A program made the translations under genes and the position numbers. Below the pieces are notes generated by a model. It was not told the origin of the DNA. It worked only from the letters and a program-made list of their open reading frames with translations, and ran no database searches. Source: Auriscalpium vulgare (lineage: Eukaryota; Basidiomycota; Agaricomycetes; Russulales; Auriscalpiaceae). Taken from it: 64,000 nt of DNA. Positions within the stretch are counted from its first letter, which is position 1. Each line of letters opens with the position of its first letter. This document shows positions 35,809 through 47,300 of the stretch, in pieces. The stretch is from positions 1,302,001 through 1,366,000 of the forward strand of contig JAHBBC010000001.1 in assembly GCA_019915015.1 (NCBI GenBank). The letters are read 5' to 3'.

Positions 35809-37798
35809 AACGTAGTACGATCTAGTAGCTTTAGCTTGCCGATGTAAGTCAGGTCAGAAGATTAATAGAGCTCCGCTCAATGATATCATTTACAAGGGTT
35901 GGACCCTGTTGGACCACAATTGCAAGTTCGTCGATTTGGTATCGATCTCGTAGCGGCGCTGGCGCACCGGCCCCCGACTTCGCATAATCATTAGTATGCT
36001 ACATCTCTAATCATCCATTTTATCAAGGAGATAAAGAGAAGGTGAGCGCAGGCAGGTTGTAAGGAGGACATCGAGCAAAAAAAATAAAAAATTGCGTAGG
36101 GCCGCTCCGCGGCAGGGCCCGCTACCATGCCGCCTCTCTGTATGAGAAACAATGTGAATTAATATTGCACAATAAAAATCCTGTTATTGCAGTCCATATA
36201 TATGTAGCAGTAAAAGGAATGTCAGGCGGCCGGAATAGCGCGGTGATGATGAGAACAGGAGGTCGGAAAGAGTGCAGAACGGGCGTCGACTGGCAGATGG
36301 CCAACAGTGGGGATGATAAAGCCAGAGGAGCCCACTGACCACCATTATACCGTCCGACATGGGAAAGGCGCGTCATACAGATGTTGTAGCTCGGCTCTTG
36401 CAAGATGCGGACGTGCTAGAGCTGCGCAGTGAACGCGTGGGCGCAGGCTAGAGAAGGTCACGGCTACTTGCGGCTAAATCCAGATGAGCATGCATGCTGG
36501 AGTACACACCTCGGGGAAGGGACCCTGCCGAGTTCGGGGACTCGTCCTCGCATCCTCCGGTCCATCACTCTAATGATATCATATTCAGCGCATGGAGCTA
36601 GCGCCACAAAGCTGAGAGCGGGTGAGACTTACCTGGCGGGCTGGCAAGGCTGTACATCGAGTGGATATTAGTTATCAAGGTAAGTAGCACAGATGGTTGC
36701 AACGCTCGTTGTTGCGGTGTAGAGGGACCTGTCGGCGAAGTGCACACAAGAAAGCCTGCAGACAAGGCCATAGTTGGGAGCGAGCTAGTGGCAGCCACGC
36801 CATTGATGGTGATGATCATGGTTGAGTGTGTTGAGTGTGTGGACGTGCATTAGGAGGCGGAGGCGAGGAGATAAGGACGCGAAGGCGCGATGGACACAAC
36901 GAAGCCTAGGAGAGGAACAAAAGACAAAGGTACATGTGAGCAGCGTGTGAACATTGCGAGAGCGAAAGACAATAAGGAGCACAGCATTTTCAGAGATTTG
37001 CATCGGACAGTTGCAAAAAGTGGACGTTAGTGCACTACAAGACCCACTACCTATAGGTAGCGGGAATTCGCGGGCGTGTCTGGGATAAGATGGAGTTCAT
37101 ATTGTGCGTAGAAGTAGAATGCAGAGGGTGCGCAAGTACAAGCGAGATAACGAGAATCTGAGAAGTGAAGTTCATATTCATTTTGCGGGAGCAATTGGAC
37201 GAAACGCAAGGAAGAGAGCAGAGGGGGAGAGAGACTCAATCTAATCAGATCGCACAGCCACGAAAACCATTATCCCACGGTCACAAAAGGCTTGTAGAGT
37301 CCATCATTCTTCCTAGCTTTCCCACGCCTCCCGACCCGTCGCAAGAACTAATTTGTTTTCTTCACAAAAACTCTCGACGAGGACTATTACATCTTTAATG
37401 CAGCCCATGCAGGGAGTACTTGTGCAGGGCATTCAAAAATGCGTGCCTGGAATGTACGTCAGTGTATGTCGGATTCTCGGAAGGCCCGGCGTGAGTCCTC
37501 TCTGTCCATTCTTTGATCACTCCTGGCACGCTGTGGCGGCCATACAACATGTTCTTCACGGCTTGCGTGGAGTATTGGTATGCCATGCGTGTGCTTTGCG
37601 ATTGGTGTCCTGCCATAGTCGGTTGCCGATAGCTGCGTTGTGTGGATTTTATGTTCACAACATAACACGGAATCAACGCAGACCAGAGGAGGTGAACAAC
37701 TCAATTGCACAACGGTAAATATCAGACAAATGGATCACGGGAATCCAGTCCCAAGTATCAGTCGTACAGCTCGTTCATCTATTGTGAATTGCTGACAT
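35809..37798. other. 2 kb without a supported gene
   Basis: 3' flanks of two convergent genes. A-rich runs and moderate AT content; ORFs are short and unconserved in appearance. I see no TIRs, long repeats or RNA gene here. Confidence 0.4.
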
Positions 37799-39837
37799 TC
37801 AAATCTTGAACACAGACACCTCGTCCTTCTCCTCCAGCATCTCGCTCACACGGTCGTGGCGCGGCACGAGCTGCACTTTGTAGGGCATCGGCGTGCGCCC
37901 GTTCGCGCCCTCGTACTCATCCAACGAGATTGGGACGCCAGGCACAGGCTTGACCTCAAACGCCCACATCAGGCGTGACATCGCGAGCCACATCTCGCGC
38001 TCTGCGACGTGGAAGCCGGGGCAGATACGGCGCCTGCAATTCTACTCAGATCTGGAGGGACAAGTACGAGGGTCGGAGGGGCTCACCCAGCACTGAAAGC
38101 CCAGTGGTCGCGCTGTGTCGCGTCAGGGAGGTTGGCGGATTCGAAGCTGCTGAGATCGTCGCCGAGGTAACGGTCGGGGTTGAAGGTGAACCTGTGGCCA
38201 CATTCGAGTCAATTCGGCCGCTGCGATGCTTGGAAGTAAAGGGTACGCGCGAGTCTGGGTAGCGCTCGTCGCTGTGGTGCAGGCTGTATATGTTGAGTAC
38301 GACCAAAGTGTCCTTGGGGAGGAACATCCCCTTGTAGACAAAGTCGTTCGTGGAAAAATGAGGCGTCGCCATCCAGAATGGAGAGTGCAGACGCGAAACC
38401 TGTGTGCCAACGAATGGTCGGCAGATGCACAAACGGCGGGGCAGCTGCGACACTGACCTCCTTGATCACGGCGCGCATGTACGGCATGTCCTTCTCGTCT
38501 GCTGCCGTTGGGTAGTGTTCACGTCCAGCCACACGGTCCATCTCCTCGTGCACACGTGCCTGTATCTCAGGGTACGACGGCAGGAGCGCCAAGAACCACT
38601 GTATAATGCCCGCCATCTATTACGCGAGGATCAGCAATCACGCCGCCGTAGACAAACAATAGACACCGACCGAATGCACACCGCCGAGCGTGAATACCGC
38701 CGAAAGCATGCACATATCCTCCCAGTCAAGGCGTTCGGCCTCACGCGTCTCGATCACCTTCTTGACCATGCAGTCGGGCACGTCCTCGCCGGCGTCCATG
38801 CGCGCTTGCACGCGCAAGATGAGCGCGCCGTAGGTGTCGATGATGTCGTCATGCAGCTTGCGTGCACGAGCGCGCTTCTGCGTCGGGAGATATTCAAGGG
38901 GCTTGATGAAGTCGACTGCGTTGGACCAGGGACCTGTCGCGCGAAAGTATTAACCTCGTATGTGAGGACCGTGATGAAATGACGTACCGGTCAGTTCCAT
39001 GAATTCGTTGGCAAGGGCAAGAGCGCGTTCGGACAGAGGGTCAGCAGCAGACTCTGTACGCGTGCCGAACGAGAGTCGGAACATGTTGCTGTGCCCAAAG
39101 TCAGATCGTGATCGGCTGGAACTGCAGCCGCTGCCCACTTGAATGAATACCGGCCCGATGCGTGGGTGGGGTCAACCGGTACCTTGCCCATCTCTCCAGC
39201 CGCCCACAGCGACCGAACCAAAATGTGTGCCTCGTAGTCGAGATTGTGCGAGTAGCTCTCCACCATCGCAGGCGTGAGCAGCGTCGCCGCGAGCTTGCGG
39301 TGGTGTCTCCTGCACCACGTCTCAGAACCCCCGCGCACGCGGAATGCAGATGCACGCACCAGGTGTCGTTGTACGGGGACCCTGTGATTGCGCGTCCGCG
39401 CAGAATGGTCTGGTTCTTGAGGAAGTACATGCGGCGGCTGGAGAAGATCGCGCCGTGGTTGGTGAGCAGGTCGCGCGCAATCACCGGGTCGGAAATGACG
39501 GCGGTGAGCTGGTTGCCCATGAAGACCGTGTACAAGCCGCCATATTGATGCGCCCACTTGTGCAGGATGCGCTCGGGATACTTTGGCAGGAAGGCGTAGC
39601 GGCTCGGCGGCCCAGGCGGGATGGGCACGCCATCTTTGTTGGTGATGTTCTTGCGGATTAAGAGAGGAATAATGGAGGTGACCGCGAGAACGATAGCTAG
39701 GACTACGGCCGAGCGGAAGGAGCTGGTGGGCAGGAGCTGTGGCACTGGCGTCAACAGGAGAAGTCACTAGGATGAGCTGCGTGCGTGACACGTACAGAGG
39801 CGGAGACTGGTAGGGAGACTTCGAGGGTCGACGACAT
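37799..39837 (-). CDS. cytochrome P450 monooxygenase
   Basis: ER-anchored haem monooxygenase using electrons from P450 reductase. The ATG at 39837 starts MSSTLEVSLPVSAS; a 59-nt intron leads to the membrane anchor (SAVVLAIVLAVTSIIPLLI) and the proline hinge PIPPGPP. Landmarks: the C-helix zone (NDTW...RRHHRKLAATLLTP), I-helix region LGGVHS, K-helix ExxR as KEVSR (formed by splicing a GTCAGT...CACAG intron near 38450), the PERF-like FNPDRYLGDD, and the haem loop FSAGRRICPGFH with the axial Cys. The protein ends EVSVFKI at 37799. About ten short introns. The family resembles the O-methylsterigmatocystin-oxidoreductase-like P450s common in basidiomycetes; substrate unknown. A TATA box lies about 70 bp upstream of the ATG. 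Confidence 0.92.
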
Positions 39838-41251
39838 CGTTGCTTGATTTCGAGGATGGGACTTTCTGTGTTATTTTGGGATGATGAACCCAACATCACA
39901 CAGCATATTTATACGCAGACAGTTCCTTGCGAGTGAAGAGATATTAAAAATTCCGCGATGGGCGCGACCGCTCTCTCTCTCGCCATTCGTGCTGTACAAT
40001 GAGACAAAAAACGCCTACGCCGCTCACCGGGAGATCCTGTGGCTGGCGGCGGCTAGGCTGGCCATGGTAGAACTCGGAGTGGCGGAGCAGCCGGAGCTCC
40101 GCTACGGCTCCGGGCTCGAAATAGAAAGTCAGGTGACGTTCTTCGTCACGTGTAATGACGCAATCCGCGTATCCTCCCCTCTAAGCCAAGTTATTTTGCC
40201 TACCAGAGCTTCATATGACATCTTAGAATCATAATGAGCACAATTTTCATGTTTCACTCTCCAATAAATGCCTCAACAAGCTCGGGAAGCCGGCTGCGCG
40301 TGACGAAGAACATCACCTGACGTTTTCCCTTTCGAGCGTAGCGGGACGCCACTCCGAGTTCTCCCAGTCTTTATGAAGCAGTACTTTGCTTGCTCGTCAC
40401 TTAGCTTCATAAAGCCTAGGTAACCAGTCTAGGCGGCGGCCATGAACTCTATGATGCCCGATCGGCGGTCGGTCATCGACAACTAAGACGAGTTTGTGAT
40501 GAGTAGGATGTGGCGCCGAGTGCAGAGTGTCGACCTCGTCCTTGAACTTCAGCTTCAGCGCGGACCCCCGCTATGTTCCATCGGGACCCCTGCGGGTTTG
40601 ATCCTATCCTATCGACACTCCGTGGGAAGTCGGGGATTGCGCCATAACAAGTCGGAACGCCTATCTTCAAGAATGCGCGGTAGGAAGGGTCGAGGATCTT
40701 CAAAAAGATGACACCTAAAGATCCTGAGCCTGCGAAGGTTCGAATACGTCTACTCTGCCTCAGGGAGACTAGACTAGACACCTTCCGAGCTCGCGTCTGC
40801 CGTTTTTCGACTTCCCACAAGTGCATAACCAGAATGCGGATACTTGTCGGGGTTCCCGGGTACAAACATCTTGTCACCTATCCTCTCGTACCAGGTTATC
40901 GTACCTCTGCTCGCCCTCAAGGCCTGCCGAAATCTTCAGTCAATACCAACTCAATACCTAGCCCTTGCTCTGGAAGACGGCGGAGCCCGAATCTGAAGAA
41001 GAAGGCGGCGGTTTTGAGGCGGCTTGTTCACCTCGATGCCACCAAAATTTAAAGAATGCTCTACTACTGCCGCGCTATCACGGTAACACACTTTGAACAC
41101 CTACCTTGCGCTAGTGCATGGCACATGCTACCGCGCCCTTCGACTCTCACCAGGGAGTTCCTGGCATTCACCCCGATGTGCAACCACTTCACGGATGGTG
41201 ATATAAAGAGAGCAACGAGGTGCGAGACTAGCTACCAGTTAGTCCGCAGTG
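39838..41251. other. intergenic; right part is the outer end of the left duplication arm
   Basis: No gene is supported from 39838 to about 40840. From about 40845 the sequence matches, inverted, the DNA to the right of the second S28 gene (TTCCCGGGTACAAA, GAAATCTTCAGTCAATACCAA, CCTCGATGCCACCAAAATTT). TATAAA at 41202-41207 is 45-50 bases before the S28 ATG and is conserved in the other arm. Confidence 0.5.
39905..39913 (-). promoter_or_regulatory. TATA box of the P450 gene
   Basis: Read on the minus strand the sequence is TATAAATAT, 68-76 bases before the ATG at 39837. Spacing is typical of a fungal core promoter. Confidence 0.55.
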
Positions 41252-43435
41252 ATGCTGCACCTCCTGGCCGCGATCCTCGCCGCGGCGCCCCTCGCGCAGT
41301 GCTTCATCCGCCGCGCGACACCCTCCCTCCCCGTCCCACCGCCGCTCTTCGCGCGCGATGGTGCGCCCGTTCACGCGCAGTCGGGCGTGGTGCTGCCGCC
41401 GCTCACCACGCTGTACACGTTCGACCAGCTCATCGACCACAACAACCCTGGCCTGGGCACGTTCCAGCAACGCTACCTCTCGACGTGGGAGTTCTACCAG
41501 CCCGGTGCGTCGCTGTGTTTGCATCCTGTCGTGGGGAGATGCTGATGGGGATGGGCAGGCGGCGTCATCGTCCTCACAACACCCGGCGAAGACAACGCGG
41601 ACTCTTTGGGTATGTCACTGCGCTCCCCCTCATTCACATTGGATCTCACCGGCGTCATCAGAATATACGGGCTTCCTCACGAACGATTCCATCAACGGGC
41701 AAATCGCGCAAGCTCACAACGGCGCCACGGTCGTGCTCGAGCACCGCTTCTACGGGTTCTCGAACCCCTTGCCGGACCTGAGTGTCGAGAGTCTACGCCT
41801 GCACACCATCCAGCAGGCGATCGATGACCTGGAGTACTTCGCGAAGAATGTGAAGCTGCCGTTCCCTGGGGGCGACCAGGTCGGTCCGGATAAGGCGCCG
41901 TGGGTGCTGGTTGGTGGAAGCTATGCCGGTACGCCAGGCTCATCATACAGGATAAGGCTTCGGTTTACGGAGTTCTGATTCGCAGGTGCTTTGACGGTAT
42001 TCACCAATGTCAAGTGAGTAGGGCCAACCATATGCACAGACATGATTCTGACCGTTACTTCTTCAGCAAACCGGGCTTATTTGCTGCCTCTTACGCTTCG
42101 TCCGCCGTTGTAGAGAGCATCACGTACGCCAGTCAATCATGCCTCCCATTCAATCAGACCCGTTGACGCCCTGGCAGTGACTTCTGGTTGTTCTTCGAGC
42201 CCGTCCGGGAACACATGCCACTGAACTGCTCGCTGGACGTGCAGGCTGCCATCACCCGCCTCGACAGCATCCTGACGGGCGAGAACCAGACCGCCATCGA
42301 TGCGCTCAAAGCGTCTTTTGGCATGGAAGACGTCGTGCACCTAACAGACTTCGCCGGCGCGTGTAAGTACCTCACCATGTTTGTGGGGGGTGCACGCTCA
42401 CACAGAGACACCGCAGTGGCGAGCAATCTGGACAATTGGCAAGGCCTGGCCCCTGGCGTGGACGCATCGTTTTTCTACGACTTCTGCGACGCTTTGGAGG
42501 TCGTAGATGGCGTGAACGCGGGCCCGAAGGGTCGTGGCGGTGAGTACGCCCTCGCGGCGTGGGCCAAATACTGGAAAGACGGCTATCTCGCCGAAGGTGA
42601 GTGCCACCATGATGAATCACGACGGCTCGCGCTGAAACCAGCCCGAAGTTTGTGGGGATTTGGATGCGGAGTAGGCTTCAGAGATCCTGATGTCACATGT
42701 GCACATGGGCTGACCTTGCCTTGTTGCCAGGACATGCTTGGGAAGCTACAACGCAAACGCCACGGTCTTCACAAGCACAGATATCAACAACTGGTGGCGC
42801 TCGTGGACGTGGATTAGGTAGGTGCTCTCTCGGCTATGCTCGCCTTCCGCCCGTGCTGACACCTGCGGCGCCGGTTTGCAGCTGCAACGAAATGGGCTTC
42901 TTCCAGGAATCCGCGCCAATTTCGCACCCGACAATGTTGTCCCGCACGTTGCATATTTCCATCGATGAGGTGCGCGACCACATTCCGTATTTGCAACTTT
43001 GGCGCTGACTCTGGGCTGCTCTGGGGCGCAGCGAATTTGCCAGCAGTTGTTCCCTACTGCGTTCCCGCGGCCGCCCACGCCGCAGGTAGAGCGCACGAAT
43101 GTCGCATACGAGGGATGGAACGTGCACTCCAAGCATCTGTACTTGGGCACCGGACAGCGTGAGCACCAATCTTCCCCTGTCTGTCCGAATTATCCCACTG
43201 AGCTCTTTTGAATCGTAATACAGGCGACACCTGGCTGTACTCGACCGTGTCCTCGCCGTTCACCTTTGTCCCGGACACTCTGGAGCAATCGATCGGTCTG
43301 AGCGCAGGCGGCTTCCACTGCTCCGATCTGTACACGGTGTACGGATTGGCCGATGCATCGGTCCTCGCAGTGCAGAACAAGGGCCTCGCTGCGATCGCGA
43401 GGTATTTGGCGGAGTGGAAGCCTGCAAACTTATAG
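41252..43435 (+). CDS. S28 serine peptidase (prolyl carboxypeptidase/DPP7-like), copy 1
   Basis: Secreted, probably acidic, serine peptidase that cleaves at Pro residues. The ATG at 41252 starts a signal peptide (MLHLLAAILAAAPLAQC). Conserved parts: TFDQLIDHNNPGLGTFQQRY, GGVIVLTTPGE, VVLEHRFYGFSNP, the nucleophile elbow GGSYAG|AL (Ser), KPGLFAASYASSAVVESI, W..FC ALEVVDG, NNWWRSWTWISCNEMGFFQ, the Asp in RDTWLY and the His in GFHCSDLY. About ten introns; a 10-nt microexon (42642-42651) is needed to keep frame and restores R-S-x-x-C. No break found, so it may be active, although the usual DPW is DTW here. Copy 2 lies inverted at 53354-55533. Confidence 0.87.
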
Positions 43436-43454
43436 GAAGAATTGAGGCAGGGCG

Positions 43455-43650
43455 GTTGTGCGGCCCGATTGCATCGATGTGACTGAAGAAACGGTACGGA
43501 TGCTGGAGGAGTTGGTGAATACGGAATTTACGTGACAAGCGGGTTTCAGGATTTGACTGACTGACTCGGACGTGATGTATGTTGGGTCAGACGAAGGTGG
43601 CATGGATGGGGTACTGTAGTACGATCTAGTAGCTTTAGCTTACCGATGTT
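43455..43650 (+). pseudogene. fragment of LRR-gene 3' end
   Basis: Similar to about 35665-35860, the last 50 codons and 3' flank of the LRR-like gene (GATTGCATCGATGTG, then GGTGAATACGGA, then GTACGATCTAGTAGCTTTAG). Frame is broken by indels, and it lies directly after the S28 stop, probably serving as its 3' UTR. The same fragment occurs inverted in the right arm. Confidence 0.75.
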
Positions 43651-43699
43651 TGCGCTCAAATGGTGTCACACCAAACGATATTTTGATCTGATTTCTTTT

Positions 43700-43878
43700 G
43701 CAAATGATGTCGCGTTCGTCCTTTTTGCTTGACCACAAGTACTGTCCCCGGCCATGAGCGACGGAAAGAAAAGGAGGTGGACTATTCGCTTTACCTTGTC
43801 ACGGGCAGGGACCTCCTTCCTCCAGGCCAGGTCTGTCTCCGACTTTCTTGCGCAGATCAACAGATCATCTGAGCTGCC
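43700..43878 (+). pseudogene. THI6 exon 1 and partial intron 1, truncated copy
   Basis: Matches the start of the THI6 gene in the right arm (MSDGKK..., DYSLYLVTGRDLLPP). One G is missing in the run before GAGGTGGAC compared with the right arm, and a stop (TGA) precedes the second Met, so the exon is out of frame. Homology ends inside intron 1; the rest of THI6 is absent here. The hAT transposon begins 18 bp further on. Confidence 0.8.
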
Positions 43879-43888
43879 GCTGCACTGC

Positions 43889-43896
43889 CCGTCGCG
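43889..43896 (+). repeat. 8-bp target-site duplication, left (CCGTCGCG)
   Basis: Identical to 49226-49233 on the other side of the element. Eight-bp duplications are the hallmark of hAT integration. Confidence 0.93.
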
Positions 43897-43916
43897 TAGC
43901 GTTGCGGGAAAAACCT
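43897..43916 (+). repeat. left terminal inverted repeat of the hAT element
   Basis: Sequence TAGCGTTGCGGGAAAAACCT; differs from the right end only at position 4 (C versus T). Confidence 0.93.
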
Positions 43917-43934
43917 GAGTTTTTCCCCGAAAAC

Positions 43935-44110
43935 GTTTTTCCCCGGTAATGTACCTGTATAGTACCGGTACCATACCTGCCCTGCCCTGGGCCCCAATAT
44001 ACCCGGTACAATACCTCCAGCACGTGATGTGTGTCGGCCCCTCCGGCGCCCGGCGCCGGCCCATGAGCCATGAGGCTCGCAGCCTCGCACGCAGACATGG
44101 CCGGCAGTCG
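43935..44110. repeat. left subterminal region of the hAT element, GGTACC-type repeats
   Basis: It contains several copies of short words such as TACCGGTACC, CCCGGTACA and ATACCTCC, as well as a GC-rich palindromic stretch (GGCGCCCGGCGCC). Matching words recur at the right end. Such subterminal repeats are usual transposase-binding sites in hAT elements; binding is inferred. Confidence 0.6.
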
Positions 44111-44329
44111 TAAGGTGGTTGTGCAATGCTACGCGGATGTTTAAGGAGGTATTAGACACATCCCGCCTCGGCATGGGATAGTTGCAAGAGTGTTGTATGC
44201 AGCAACGTGTGTATGATCGACCCGTTGCTGTGATCGACATTTACACTCCGTAGTGAGTGACTAAATGAGGGCGCAATCTTCACCTTCGACACTGGCCTAG
44301 CACATTTTGCCAACCCTCAAAACTGTCAA

Positions 44330-47300
44330 ATGGCGGACGACGAGGTCATCCACGACATCGACTCATTTCAAACTCTGGGTGATATCCTCAAAAGAATACC
44401 CATTCCCGACGACATTAAACATGTCCTACTACCCACACCAGCCCTGCGCAATGCCGATATCCAAAATTTCCCTGTCCCACCGGAGGCGAACGCGCCGTCT
44501 CTGCTCCAGCAGAGCACACTCTTCTCGAAGGGCCAAAGCTTCATAACGGCCGCAAATGCAATGGTCCTGCTCTCTAGGCCGATGCCGCCGCACACCGAGG
44601 TGTTGGAAATCCTGCAAAACCGCGTCATCCCCGCCCTAGAGACAGGCTATGCTTGCCTGGGCTATCCTGTTCAAGAGTCGGTCACTCAACAAACACTCAA
44701 AACCCCGATGTGGGTTCTCACCTACTGGTACGAGGTCCGGCGCATACTCGCTGCCAAGGCGCGCCTTTCTCTGGCCACTGCGTGGTTGAAGACTTGGACC
44801 GAGGGCTTGCTCAACGACGAGGTGAAGTCCCTTGCTGCAGACACGTCAGCACTCCTCGACGACTGGCCATGGGACGTACCCCTCCCAACGACGATGGGCG
44901 TCGATCCAAAGACGCTTACATCGTACTGTGGTCGGCGTTGGCTGGCGGCGGAGCATATGGATCAGCTGGGGATGCTGCTAGGTCATCGTCTGCAAAGACA
45001 AGGCAAGCCGGCATGTATACTGCCGAGTGCGGCATCAGTCAAGCTCATTGACACGTACCGCAACCGCGCACGACTCAATGCTAGCGGAACATCTTACCAA
45101 TCAATGCGCGGCATCACTCCCCTACGATTGGCTGGCTCGCAGCTGCAAGATGGATCACTCAAGGAGGTTGGAATGACGATCGGGGTGCGGATCGATGGCG
45201 CGGATGTGCTCTTGCCAGCAGCCGTACACGAGACAAATCACTGGGTGTCCGTTGCGATCAGCGTAGAGCCACACACGGCTTTCTATGCTGATTCTCTTGG
45301 ACGGAAGCCGCCCCGCGAGCTGTTGGAGATGATAGAATGGTGGTTAGGACAACACGGAGCGACTGGGCCGCTTTCACTCAACGTGTTACCATGCACCCCA
45401 CAGCTCGACAGCTTCTCCTGCTCTGTCCTCAGCCACAATTCTCTTGCTCACCATCTCATCCCCGACGACATCCATCTCCTCTCGGATACAGACTGTGTCG
45501 TGCAACGCATTCGACACCTTGCTGACATAATGTGTTACCTACGTGACATGGTCAGTGCGCGCTCAGCTTCACTTACTTGCGGACTCGACTCACCGACAGT
45601 GCAGGACAGTCTCAAATACAAGTCCAATATGCTAGCGCCTGGCATGCTTATACGGGCAAGTGCGCACACATCGGCGTTCACGAAGCCGCAGTTATTGAGT
45701 CTAGAAGGCGTCGTTAAGAGGCGACTGAGTGTAGCCACCAATGTCACGCCACTCACCGTGCCAGCCAAACGCACGAAGAAAAATGCCGCTTCGAAAGGAA
45801 AGGAACCGGCGGAGAGTTCCGGCAATGCGGGGAGCAAGCAGCAGTGGGACGAGGTCTTCAAACCGGCGCCGTTGAATCTGCATATTGCTGGAACGTCAAC
45901 TGTAAGTGCCCAAAGAGGTTGTCAGCGCGCGACAGCAGTAAGTAACAGAAGCTTTGCTTACAGGTTGCAAAGCGTTCGGGCGGAAACACAGTCGCTACGC
46001 ACAAGCAGCCTAGTAGTTCACCGGTACTGCAAGACCAGCAGCTCGATGAACAGAAATCAGATGCCGAAGGAGTTGCGGACGGCGCAGCTCCGTATGTGAA
46101 CGAGATGGGGGAAGAAGATGGGAGCGACATGGAGATTGAGCTTAACCCTGGTGACCTTGTCAAATGGGTGCAGCCGAAGAAGGATGCGCGCCGGGGAGGA
46201 CGGCCGCCGGATCCTCTGATGGACGCTCTCACCGAGGCTTGCTATCGCCGCGACAATCCAACTACGCTGCTCTGGCGCTGTGTCGGAGGTCCTGATAACC
46301 CTTGCCATCATACTTTCCGACATCGAGCGTTGATCCGAGTCGTTCGTCATGCAAAGGACTGCCCCAAGCTGTCCTCAGAGCTGCGGGAGAAAGTGCACAT
46401 ACATTCAGCTGGAAAGGCACTGTCTGCGCAGGTCCAGGAGCTCACCAATTCGAAAGGATCCATGATGGTTGCGAAGGAACTAGGAGCTCAAGATGGAATT
46501 GGACAAGATGGGGAGAAGCAAGATGCAGGCGCCGCGACACATGCGTTCTTTCGGCAAGCAAAGGCGCTTGGGAAGCTCGAGCGTCACAGAAAGCTCGACC
46601 TTGCCATTCTTAAACTCATATGCGTCGCGGGTTTGCCAACATATATCGTCTCGCGCCCGGAGTGGAAGGAGATGCTTGAGATTGCCTTACCATCATATGC
46701 ACCTTCAACCAGAGACAAGCTCGAATATGAAGGCATCGTAAACGAAGCATCGTGGGTCCGCCGGGAGCAACTCAAGTATCTGCAAGGTCAGGAAGACCTC
46801 ACTCTCTCCTATGACGGCGGAACTTCGACAGGTCGTGAGTCCTACTGGACTGTACACGTCTCGACCTCAGACCGTGAAGTATACTTGATGGACACACGGG
46901 AGGCAACTTCCGAGTCGCACACTGCACCTTGGATTGTTGAGAATGTCGCAAGTCCGGTGCGTGGGCATTGGAACTTAACTACTTCAGCAATTTCTAACAA
47001 CTTCGCGCAGATTGTCAATGCCATCGGTCCGTCCAGGTTTTCCGGCCTGACATGTGATAGCACGGGTAACACGCGAGCCTCGCGTTCCATTGCAATTCTG
47101 GCCCTCATGCCCACTGCGCTCAATCTTGCGGATGTTTGCCATCACTTGAATCGCACAATCCTTGAGATTAATCTCATTGATGTTTTCAAACCGGTGCGCA
47201 AACGTCCACACTACCAGCATTAATCAGATCTAATCCGCAACCAGATCATCCGTGTGGTGCGGCAGACAATAACATTATTTCATACCTCGCACGCTGGACA

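Larger units (their letters stand above)
40845..43878 (+). repeat. large inverted duplication, left arm (about 3.0 kb)
   Basis: Reverse-complement match to 52877-55905. The shared order is upstream flank, S28 peptidase gene, LRR-gene tail fragment, and THI6 exon 1 with most of intron 1. The inner edge is sharp: both arms share AACAGATCATCTGAGCTGC and then diverge completely. Arms differ by scattered substitutions and small indels; exact identity was not computed. The outer edge is only approximate. Confidence 0.85.

Noticed and set aside
37799..39837. P450 as part of a metabolite gene cluster
   Set aside because: No backbone synthase, terpene cyclase or tailoring genes nearby; neighbours are unrelated.
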